Of a stretch of 64,000 nt of DNA, positions 21,879-32,900 are shown one piece after another. Where the stretch lies: NCBI GenBank assembly GCA_963281255.1, contig OY725488.1:496001-560000 (forward strand). The letters are read 5' to 3'. Below the pieces are notes generated by a model. That model had not been told where the DNA came from. It worked only from the letters and a program-made list of their open reading frames with translations, and did not search any database. This DNA is from Aphrocallistes beatrix (lineage: Eukaryota; Porifera; Hexactinellida; Sceptrulophora; Aphrocallistidae). The stretch's first letter is position 1, and the number at the start of each line of letters is the position of its first letter. The translations under genes and the position numbers were made by a program.

Positions 21879-24800
21879 ATGCGTCGTCAAAAATACAATC
21901 CTGAGTATGTCGACTTTATCCGCGACTTCAATCGGCACATGAATGAAGTGCTGGACTCCAGTGACAAGCAGTTTCTCATTCACAGCCTCAAGCAATACTT
22001 CATGTACAAAGACATAGAGAAGTTCACTCTCTCTCTTGAGAGCTGTCTCAACACCTCCCACAAGAGGGATCTGCTCCTCAAAATCAGAAATATCATTGCT
22101 AAGCAAGACTTGATAAAGTTTGACGCGATCGCCCCTTACAATCAGAAACGGAGTCGTGAGAGCAAGAACCCGCGCTCTCACCATTCCTACCCTCGCCGAG
22201 CTCGGAGACAACGATCTATGAACTGTGAGTTTCTTAGTGTCACCCATATGCGTAGCTAAGGGGTTGCTTGTGTCACCTCCCCTAAAAGTTCCCGACACTC
22301 AATTTTTGATTATTTTACATATTTCAGACAGAAAATGCGTATAATTGCATTATTTAATCCTCCTCCCCTATTGCTGAGATTACAAGTTTACAAGTACGTG
22401 TACGTATGTACTTGAGAATCCTGGAAATTCAAGGAATGTATTGTAAATATAAAATATTTGCTAGATAAGCTCTGTGGGTCGGAACATTCTTGTTTTTGTC
22501 AGGTTTGCAATTCTCTAAACAAAATAAAATTGATTTGTTGATTATCCACCATTTTTGATAAATTGAAAACAGGCGTTTTGGAATTAAAGGAATTTATTCA
22601 GTTTTGACTATCGATTGATCCGATTGTGAATTCCAGCTTCCGTGGACGCAGTGAGGGAGAAGAGGCAGACTCAGAGTGTGGCGTACAGTGGCAGTAGGAA
22701 GGTGCGAGTGGTGCGCATCCCTGGTTCAGAGGAGGAGCTGGGGTTCAATGTACGCGGGGGAAAAGACTTCGGAGTGGGTATCTACGTGAGTAGGGTGGAG
22801 AAGGGGAAACTGGCAGACCAGTGCGGACTGAAGCCTGGAGACCAGATCCTAGAGGTGAACGGGATAGACTTCACTAACCTCCCACACTCTACGGCCGTTA
22901 AGGTTTGCCATTAATGCCCAACCTCATTCTGTATCTTGTTAAAAATATTCTCTGACGTCAGGTTCTGAAGTCACGAGGCAACCTGAACCTGATGGTGCAG
23001 CGAGTCGGAGTCATTCCTCGCGACAGGTCAGGCGAGACCCACTTCATCTGGATAGACCCGCTCACAGGCAGACCGATTAAGGGCAGCACTTCCGTCGAAC
23101 CTGCGGAAGATAACGCCTACGAGCTGAAGAGTGATTTGCAGTTGATGACGCGTATGAATTTAGTTACACATCAACCTTCCAATCCTATCAACTGTCTCAT
23201 TTATCTATTCCGTTATTCTAAGGTACGGACGAACGTAAAGTGTTATTGAAGGTGTTAGAAGGGGGAAGCTTGGGATTGAGTATCCGAGGGGGCCGCGAGT
23301 ACGGACTGGGGATCTACCTGAGCACCGTGGACGAGGGCTCGGCGGCACAGGATGCGGGACTGCGTGTAGGGGATCAGATAATGCGTGTGAATAACACCTC
23401 TTTCCACAGCATCTCCCATGAGAAAGCTGTGAAGGTGAGGAGTAGATAGACACTCCTGGGTAATTCATGAACAAATGACACGATTAAGATTTACTATATA
23501 AAACAAACTAAAAGATATCACAATTTTTACAACTTAATTCCTTGGGTAATTGGCAGGAATGGCAGCAGCTTAAGTTTTATAATTACTAGTTTTCTAAATT
23601 TCATTTTTATCAGACATTTTTCAAAAAGAAGTCTCGACCAAGTATGTATGTTTCTATGCAGCTATTGCCAGTAAATTCCTTACTAGACTATTCTAGACAG
23701 TTCGCTATCCTGATTCAATTGGATAGTTGGATAGCATCCGATATGAAACGACTATGAACTCGTCTAGTCGAGTCAAAGTTTGAAATATTCTTAAGACTTA
23801 CTGCCTCCACTGCCTGGACAGAATTTAAATTTGTTTGGTAGCTTACTTTCTACAAACTCCATAGGCGCTAAAGAGCTACACGCACCTTATGCTGACCATT
23901 CGCAATGTGGGACGAATTCCGCACACTTTTAAGCCGTCTAAGCCTAGCTATGACAGCTCCACTTTCCCTCAAGCTCGAGGCAGGAAGATCCGCCCTGCGT
24001 TGAAGGACATGGCGCATAGGAACACGGTAGACGGTCTCAACCTATCCGCCGGTGGGAAGGAGAAATACCCCGAGAAGAAATATATCGAGAAGAAGGTAGT
24101 ATCTATTCAGGTAGAATGGATGCTAGCATTCTTTGGTATTTCTATCTATACTAAAATACAAATTAATAGGAAGAAGAGCAGATTATTCCAGAGAAGCTTG
24201 ACACTTCCAACTGGGATACGCGGAAGAGATCCTCTCTCTTCGAGAACCCAGATGTTGCGAGAGTGAAAGGAACAGAGAAGGCGCACCCTGCTAACCCCCC
24301 CAGCCCCATATTCTCCCGGTTTGTGGGCGGACTAACCACCCTCTCAAACCAGGGCCTCTCTCAGTCCAGAGAGATGCTGATGGATCGGACCAGGAAGTTC
24401 GGAGGGGAGGGGCTACTCACAGATGTGAAGGCGGCTATCAAGAAATACGACGAGAACCAGGAACTGGAGCCGTTCGCTCGTTTCTTTCGCGACATGGACT
24501 CGGTTGGTTTAGGAGACCCATTGTACAATTCTATGGAAATATTGGGAATTTCAGCTCTCTTCATTAGTGAGAGTTAATCATGAGTTTCAAATAGAGCACT
24601 ATTTCATTGCTTCATTCGCTGTAGATACCGGAAAAGAAGTCCATAATCCAGGACGCGCGCTGTGTCCTAGAGCCGAGGCATGTGGAGTTATTCGACAGAA
24701 TCGTGGCCTATCGCCCCGAGCAGTCAACCTTAAAGCCGAATAAAAGGATCTCAATCACCAGCTCTCACTCCGGAAGTGGATTCGGTCGTCCCGCCCCCAG

Positions 24801-25358
24801 AGCGAGACCCCCACACGTGCACAAACTCCCGCCCTCCCTGCTGAACATATTCGAGAATCAGAGACTATCCGACATCCTGGATCGTCCGGATTATCCTTTT
24901 GAGGGCGAGACAGTGATTCACAGACCCACCAAGACTAGGTAAGTAATTAAAGTCACGAATGTAGTGTGTAGCTAATCTATTCCATGCGTGTGGTTATATT
25001 TCCTGTAAATAGTGATTCCGGTTCACACGAATTCCTAGCTGGAAAAGTGGATTCTACTCTCAAACAGGAGAAAAATCCTAAAGTGAAGGTTGAGATTTTT
25101 AAGAACTCTCCGACTCTCGGGCTGAGCATCAGCGGTGGCTCAGACACTCCCAACCCAGAGGTCATCATCGAGGAAGTTAAACCAGGGGGAGCTGCGTTCA
25201 GTGATGGATTTCTCAAACCTGGTTTCGAGATTGTAGCTGTGAACTCGACCCCTCTGCTAGGTCACACTCATCGAGAAGTTGTAGAGATAATTAGTCGAGC
25301 ATTCGCAGACTCAAATACTCTGAAAATGGTAGTCATCCCAAATGTAACGGCAAACTGA
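21879..25358 (+). CDS. WHRN: whirlin-like PDZ scaffold
   Basis: Eight exons (21879-22224, 22637-22902, 22962-23151, 23223-23434, 23865-24095, 24170-about 24502, 24625-24938, 25013-25358) give about 745 aa. Domain order is harmonin-homology domain 1 (residues 10-85), PDZ1 (LGFNVRGGKDFGVGIYVSRV), PDZ2 (LGLSIRGGREYGLGIYLSTV), a linker, harmonin-homology domain 2 ending in PRHVELFDRI, and PDZ3 (LGLSISGGSDTPNPEVIIEE). The second helical domain and the PDZ3 type mark whirlin rather than harmonin. Whirlin organises Usher-complex and stereocilium or periciliary proteins. The exon 6/7 junction inside the second helical domain is uncertain: the good donor at 24567 is out of phase with the acceptor at 24624. 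Confidence 0.88.
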
Positions 25359-25758
25359 CCACTTCCTGATTCAGTAATTTGAAATTGACATTTTATTCAC
25401 TGAGATTATCCGATTAATCCCTCAATATTTATATTTTTATTAGTATGTTAATACTATATGTTATCTCTACATACAAACATTTATGAATAGGATATTATGT
25501 ATTTATTGACTTTGTGTCTTCTAATGTTACAATTATTCTCTTAATCTCTCTCCCTGCGATGTATTTAAATATATCCAAGTATTTTTTAAATAAGCGAAGA
25601 TGAATTAATATTGAAATGATTTCATAATACAGAATTAAGAACCTTTGAAACAAAGCCTTGGAAATAGAATAATACAAGTAATTATAACCGATTCTACTTC
25701 TAGAGATTAATATATATATATAGATGTGTGTTTGTGCGCTAATTACTAGAAACGCGAT
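25359..25758. other. intergenic between convergent genes
   Basis: 400 bp between the 3' ends of whirlin and SGF29; AT-rich with a short (TA)n run near 25711. No coding signal. Confidence 0.5.
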
Positions 25759-26574
25759 CTAAGACTCCTGGCTAACTGAAGCGTGAGATTTCTTGGTCGG
25801 AGGGAGGATATATCTCTGTGCCACAGCCACTGGCTGACTATATCCTCCCTCGTAGTGGTTGTCTTCAAACTTAACATGGTAGTCGTCGTATATGTTTTTT
25901 GGCTGCGAGTGAACTACTCCGGGGTAGAAACAGGTCGTGTGTGGATAGAGAGCGAGCACTGACCGTCCCAGCCCGTAGAGGAGACCCGGGTTCTGAGTAG
26001 GGTCCACCTTATGCACCGGAAGGAACGTTAAGTGTCTCCGCTGTAAGTAGTACATTGCATCTTCCCGCTCGATATCCTGCACCGCATACCTCCCCGTGCA
26101 CCCGTTGTGAGTCTGAACCACACCAAGGATCCACTGGGAGCTGCCCTCGCACGAGGGAATACGTGCCGCCACATGGTCGCCGATTCTCCCTCGGTGCTTT
26201 TCATCAGGCTTTACATTTCCACAGAGCACCGGCGCTTTTTCGTCCTCCCCTTGAAACACAGGCAGTCTGTCCGCATGGTCTCGGAGGAGTGCGAAGAGTG
26301 TGCTTCTACGGACCGAGATTCCAACTTCACTCATGTCCGGGTTGTTCCCTTGTATGAGGAGATCTACCTTCTCCACAGCCGACTCCACATAGGAGGCCTG
26401 TAGTGACAAGCTCTCGAGGCAATCCTTCTTCAGAGGGCTGTAAGAATTGGGATATTTTTCTGCACTTTTGGCAGTTCCTATGTACTTATGACACTTGACG
26501 TTCTCATCTACCAGGTGTTTTATCAGGTCTCTCAGTTCTCTCAACGCATTATCTACAACCAAAGACCTTTGCAT
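25759..26574 (-). CDS. SGF29: SAGA-associated factor 29
   Basis: Intronless 271-aa gene. The N-terminal third is helical. Residues about 130-262 form the SGF29 tandem Tudor module: GDHVAARIP, WILGVVQTHNGCTGRYAVQDIE, RRHLTFLPV, VLALYPHTTCFYPGVVHS, DDYHVKFED and the terminal AQRYIL. The aromatic residues in YAVQDIE, TTCFY and KFED correspond to those that read trimethylated histone H3K4 in human SGF29. It is a subunit of the SAGA and ATAC acetyltransferase complexes. It is head-to-head with the FKBP-CRTAP gene (329 bp between starts). Confidence 0.94.
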   Translation of the reverse strand: MQRSLVVDNALRELRDLIKHLVDENVKCHKYIGTAKSAEKYPNSYSPLKKDCLESLSLQASYVESAVEKVDLLIQGNNPDMSEVGISVRRSTLFALLRDHADRLPVFQGEDEKAPVLCGNVKPDEKHRGRIGDHVAARIPSCEGSSQWILGVVQTHNGCTGRYAVQDIEREDAMYYLQRRHLTFLPVHKVDPTQNPGLLYGLGRSVLALYPHTTCFYPGVVHSQPKNIYDDYHVKFEDNHYEGGYSQPVAVAQRYILPPTKKSHASVSQES

Positions 26575-26903
26575 CCTAAATCAACTGATAGTGTATGTGT
26601 AATTATCACTGATTAAGAAGTTAACAATCTCGGATCAGATTATATCAATAATTTAACTCCTATGTATATACAACACTATTAAGGAACAAGACGTCCAGAC
26701 TTATCAGTGTATTGCAGGTTTTGTAATACAGTATAGTTGTCAGTGCAGTATAGACTATCGTTGTGGCTAGCTCTGTTAGTAATTGTTGAATCTGAGTTAG
26801 TTATTGTAGGCTAACTCTGACCTCGAATATTTCATCTGATTATAGAGAACTATAAATGATTATTGTAATGATTTGAATTGAATCAGTAGATGTTGCAAAT
26901 CAA
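26575..26903. promoter_or_regulatory. divergent intergenic region, SGF29 and FKBP-CRTAP
   Basis: 329 bp holding both promoters. Contains several tgtagtt/gttagtt-like AT-rich tracts; no motif stands out. Bidirectional promoter use is inferred from spacing only. Confidence 0.4.
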
Positions 26904-29900
26904 ATGGCGAACTTCACATCCATTCTATCTCTATTCTTGTTAATGTGTATGTTTTCAAGTTGTTTATGCTCTCTCTCTGAGTATGGCGAGCTTACCAACC
27001 CTGAAGGTCTCTCTGTCATGACCATTACAAAACCTGAGATTTGCGCATATCAAGCAAAAAAGAATGACATTGTATCGTATCATTATATCGGGAGGTTACT
27101 CTCTAACAACAACATATTCGGAAGGAGGTACTATTTGAAATAATCTAAATATGAAGAGTTTTATTTTCAAAACTTTATTTATTGTTCTTATTATACTAAC
27201 AGTTTTGACTATGGGACCCCTTACATCACACCTTTGGGACAGAAGAAGATCATAGCCGGAATGGATCGGGGGTTGATAGGGACCTGTATAGGCGAGAGGA
27301 GACGAATCACAATCCCCCCTCACCTGGCCTACGGGAAGGAGGGAGTTGACGATAAAATTCCTCCTGATTCTACCTTGGTGTTCTACATTAAACTTCTTAA
27401 TATTGAAAGGGTAAACTACAATGAATTATCACTTATTGGTGGTTTCCTAGTTATGTGTTCTGTTCTTCTAGAAAGGAATTTCTCTTGAAATTGAACAGAA
27501 TTTGGAGAAAGTTTACGAAGCAGCGACCAAATCGTACGGGAATGAGAACTGGGAGAGTGCTGTCAATGCATTCGAGAGAGCGCTACATCTCTTTCAGGAA
27601 TTTGAGAACAAAACGATCGAGTGTGTTAGACAATGCACCAAATCTTCAGAAGAAAAGTAAACCATCTGTGACATAACTTTGTGATTATTACTAACGCGCC
27701 CTATTAGCTCGTGTGTTTAACAGGTATTATGAAGATCTTGTAAAACTTGATGCAACATTCCTCTCTACCACAATTCAAGGGATTGGATCGGTTGAGCTTC
27801 TTCTCCCTAAGCTCCAAACTTCCAAATGCTTCAGCTCTTGTCAATCTCACTCTTTCACAAAGAAAGACTTAGATATTTCATATGATACGATTGAAAAATT
27901 CTTGCACAAAAGTGTCCACATCATGATTCAATGGGCCTACAACCAAGTAATTGTATTAACATACACGTTCAATATGATAGGGTAGCTTAGACAATTTTAT
28001 CGAGTTTTTTTCTAGATTGGAGATCAAAAGAATGCTGCAATAAACAATCAAATTTATTTCAACGCATTTCCAGATGTGGAAATGGCGATAAGTAACAGGA
28101 AGTATTATATTGAAATGTTTGGACCTGAACGCTATACGAGTGAGATTAGAAGCCAAGCTATCTTATTCAACACTCACTTCTACTACAGCTCTGGAGTTAG
28201 AGGTACGTATGTACACACATGCTTTATTTATTAAGACTCCTTCATTGAAATTCATAATGAAGAACTCTAATATATTTGGAAATATAATGTCGGAGATTGA
28301 ACTTTGTGAATCGCTGTCTTAATTTGGACATAGATTACATCCGTTTTCGCGAAATTCTTCGATATTTAACTGTCCAATTCCAGCTAACTTTGGAAGGTAG
28401 CAATTTGTAGATGTGCACCTTACCATTGTATTGAACGATGCTTTTATATGTGATATTACTGCTAATACAAATCGGTATCTTCTACGTACTTTGAAGTTCC
28501 ACTGTCTGTCGACCCTCAGCTTCAAATTAGAGAACAGGTGTATGATTTATTATTGAATCACTACAAGTGAAATCGGAAAATTTTTGAAGCAAGTAATTAT
28601 TTTAATATCATATATATACAGGTCGAACTAGAATACATTTAATAACTCTTGTCGAATAGAAGCAACATTGTCGTCTGTTTTTACGATCGACAGATAAGTA
28701 AAAAATAGAGCATATGCAGATAGGATGTGCCAGAGGTCATGCGAATCATAGAAACCCCAGAGAATGCAATCTCTATTCATCTCTTTGGAGGCGACAGGGC
28801 CCAATGCCCAGTTTGAAACAGGAGAAAAATAAAAACTTATAGCGATAATCCAGAGGATTAAGCTGAGTATGCCGATTACGAATGTAATAGCGAACACAAG
28901 AGTGTTGTATCTATACTCTCTTTTGATTATCTTCATCATCCAGTAGTAGGATAAGTAGAACAAGAAGTTGCCGATGAATATTCCAATAAAGATACTAGAT
29001 ATGTCCATTTGACGCGCCGACAAAAAACAACATCCTCCGATGAAGTTTATAACTAGAACGAAGAAGAGATGTACTACGCGATGTTTGTTATTCTGAGGCC
29101 AAAAGACTCGACATATTGTCTGCCTCCTTGTTATCACATCAAAGACGGTAAATACAACCAGGGATATGTTCCCTAGGTAGTACAGGTTGGCGATTATCAA
29201 GAGCGTGGTTAGTAGTATGAAGAGAATGTATACAGAGCGTATCAGGTAGAAAGATTGGGCGGATTCAAATGCTTCTAGAAGTGAGAGACAGGCAAAAGCT
29301 GCGATCAGAAGTATGAATGTGTGTGATGAGAGGTTTGATTGGCCGTGTCTGTTTGTGTACAGCTGTAGAGTGATCAAGAGGAGACTCACTAGCATGAACA
29401 GAGTGTCGTACTGGTAGTTACCTGCATTTGGACAGAGGTGGTATAAAGCGCTCATAGCTCCCTCGACTATCATGCTCAGACCCATTGCCAGTTCCAATCC
29501 CAAGTACCTACTCACTCCTCTATCCACCTCAGCTGTGTTTGTAACATGACGGACTAGTACAATCAAAATGAATAATACTCCTAGAAATACGAATCCAGAG
29601 TTGCTCCAGACATTATTGAATGCGTCGATAGTTCCCATTCTCTGTGCGCATTTCATGTTGTAATAACAAAAGTCCAGGTCACCCTTTTCTTCAGCTAGCT
29701 TCTGCTTCAGTAAACTGCTCTGGAAGGCAGGGATCCCGAAAAACAAGCCAATGCAACAAATACCCCAAACAAAACGCATATACTTCTTTTGCAGATAAAC
29801 CCTTCTTGGCTCTTCACAGTCTTTGTGTGTTGTTTCTATATCCAAGCTAACTTCAATCGTTATCACTTCGTATTTTTTCTTTTTTATTGAGAACTCTTCC

Positions 29901-32900
29901 TTTTCCCAAGAAGAGAGTAGTGATGATTTTTCTTTCGAAAATACAGGAGTGAAAAAAAGGAATGTAAAATTCGAATTTTGTGTGTGAATACATTTCTCAA
30001 ATGTGTAAATAATGAAGAATACAAGGTACATGGGGAGGAACAAACAAGTAACTAAACAGATCTTTACCCAAATGTGATATTCGTGTGTATCAACGTTCTC
30101 AATTAGAACACTGACGTTCTTTGTTTTTTCACCATTATTCGTTTGCATTTCGCTAAGATTTGGACTCATGAGTTTCAGAATTATGAAGAATTCACAATTA
30201 TTTTTGCATCTATAAAGATGAATGTTCGCTGAAGTTTGCATTTGAAAATGTTCCGTGGCAGGGAGCAACTGAGACCCTGGTACAGGGGGAGAGCGGTTGT
30301 AGTACAGCGTGACGTAGAGGAAGGCGAGGTCCTCAGATTGTATCTTAAGATTGATGTGGGAAGAGTTCTGGCGAGATGAGACTTCTGCTAGTTTGGAGTT
30401 CACTCTGTTGGTAGGAGAGTAGTATAGGAGGAGTGGTGCAGAGCGGGAAACAGTTAACCGAGGGCTTGATATGCCTTCTTGCAGGAGAATGTAATCTACA
30501 AACAAATTGACACATTAAACCCTCTTCAGTTATGATTCAATTCCTCCTGTCTCACTTTACCTATACTCTGAAAAGTAATCCTATACAGTATGTCATTATC
30601 GGAATGTGTCAACACGATAACATCTAGGGCACCAGTTCTGTTTGTTTCATCAATGCTAGGACAGTGAGTATATACTGCTGTGTGTCTGACCCTCCCCTCC
30701 TCTCGGTAAGGAAGCGAGAAAGAGACTGGAGGAGTGGAGGTTATTGATATAAATAGAGGGTTGTATTCAGTTGTCTTATTCTTGACCTTGATGACGATTT
30801 GCACGGGGATTCTCTGTGACAAGTTTATTTGATAGTTATGCACCGTTCCTATACTCAACGAATTTTGATACCGTTTCCCCAACGTGACATCTACATTATA
30901 CTGCTCGCAACTCGCTAAGTTGTAGAATTTCAGCTGTGAAATAGCTGTTAATAAGATTAACACCATTAATACCTTTATACAGTCCATTCTCAATTACACT
31001 TCAGGAAGGTTGATAATATTTTATAGTTTGGGACAAAGCCAGATATTATCACCGTTCAAATATGACTTCCGATAAATCCCGAGACAATTATATTATGAAT
31101 GCCTAAGTCAATCTTTCCATTGTTATTTTAATCGAAACCTCGCGAAGAACCATCTCACCAATTCAGGCGAGGTATAGAAGTTCCTGATCTCATGGTTAGT
31201 TAGGAGATAATGTCGTGAGGGGATTCTTGATTCTAATGAGTTGGCGGCTTCACTGCAGTTCAGTTGTTTGCTCTTAATTGGTTGTTTAAAATGTACTTAA
31301 ACATACAGTACACCCTCGGTTATCCGAACACCTCCGTTTGTTAGCTCAAAGATTGGTGTTCGGATAAGTGAAATCGTTCGGATAAGCGAAATACGTATTT
31401 TACGCTCTTAAATGCACATGTACCAACTTAGATGTTATTAAAGAACGTATTATGATTTGAATACTACTTACACGTATGTATAGCCAAACAAATTGACAAT
31501 GCTACGCACAATTTTGGAACATACATTTTTAAGGAATTGATTTATTAAACATTATTTCAGTTATCCGAACACATCATTTCAGTTATCCAAACACATCATT
31601 TCAGTTATCCAAACACATCATTTCAGTTATCCGAACACATCATTTCAGTTATCTGAACACATTATTTCAGTTATCTGAACACATATTTCAGTTATCCGAA
31701 CACATCATTTCAGTTATCCGAACACATTATTTTCACAAATTCGATTGAAAAGTATTTGATAAAATGAGTGGTACTCGAACACACTGTTCGGATAATCGAG
31801 GTGTCGGATAATCGAGGTTCTACTGTATTAACTTGTTTATTGCAGCTTATGAGCAATCAGAATGGAAAACTTGTGTGGAGGAATTCAGCCTCTCTCTCGA
31901 CCATTACAAAGAAGATTTGAAGAGATGTCGTGAATTTTGCTATGCTATACCTATTTCTAAAGATATTCATTTGGTAAGGACATACTTAAATATTAGAGAT
32001 GACTTAAACTCCCGAGATATAAACACTCACCCGTTTACAATTCAAATCGTGTTAGTAGCAGGTTCAGCTTACAGTTTAATTTGATCTCAGAGAGGTTAAA
32101 ATATAACCATTTAATGGGAATTACTTGTTCAATATATGTTTTGTGTGCTGATGCTGGCCATAGAATAAGTCTAATTATATGTACATATATGTATATATAG
32201 TACATACGTATCTTATAACTTATAAGTAATGAAACGTCCTTTACTTCCTATCATTTCCCTCTCACTTCTACTTTTGCTGGATTACTCCGGTTATTCTGCA
32301 AGCATTCCTCCCCCTATCTTGACACTTCATTTCAGTGCCAAAGTACGTCCAAGCAAACTATTTGATGATTCACCGTTTGCACATGGAAGAGGCGCTACGA
32401 TACACATGAATTCAACTGCTGGCGATAGCAACACTGATCTTATGATCTCTGAATCCGACTACAACTTCTCCAATCAGTCAGAAATCGTTTACCAGTCGTA
32501 CATAAATGGGAAGGAAAAGAGAGGATATTTTATTTATGATGGCGAATGCATTACGCATAACATTGATGGCATACCCCCAGTATACCTGATCGTGCCCGGG
32601 TTTTTTTCAGGATTTGTTTTCGGAAGCTTTAACAATATGCCTCGCGTCATGACATCAAGCCACCAGCACTGTCCGTACCACGAGTCTCTCTCCTGCGAGG
32701 GATGGACATGTTTCGGACCAGATGATAATTCTGATAACGCGACTGTCTTCATCCATGGCACAACAATTCTGCACTATTTCATGGGTTTGGCTCCTGGAAA
32801 ACCTGTCATATTCGACGAGTTCAAACCTGGATTCCAGACGATTGACAAGTTCCAGCCACCCAAAGCTGCTCACTGTGATCCTAACTAACATCCGATCTAA

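Noticed and set aside
21879..25358. Harmonin (USH1C) as the identity of the PDZ gene
   Set aside because: There is a second helical domain before PDZ3 and PDZ3 resembles that of whirlin; harmonin has a coiled-coil/PST region instead.
31552..31735. CRISPR-like direct repeat array
   Set aside because: Units of 22 bp are head-to-tail with no spacers, lie inside an element with TA flanks and inverted ends, and the genome is eukaryotic.
32229..32888. Extra exon of the FKBP-CRTAP host
   Set aside because: It has its own ATG, signal peptide and stop, and including it would break the contiguous CRTAP match between exons 6 and 7.
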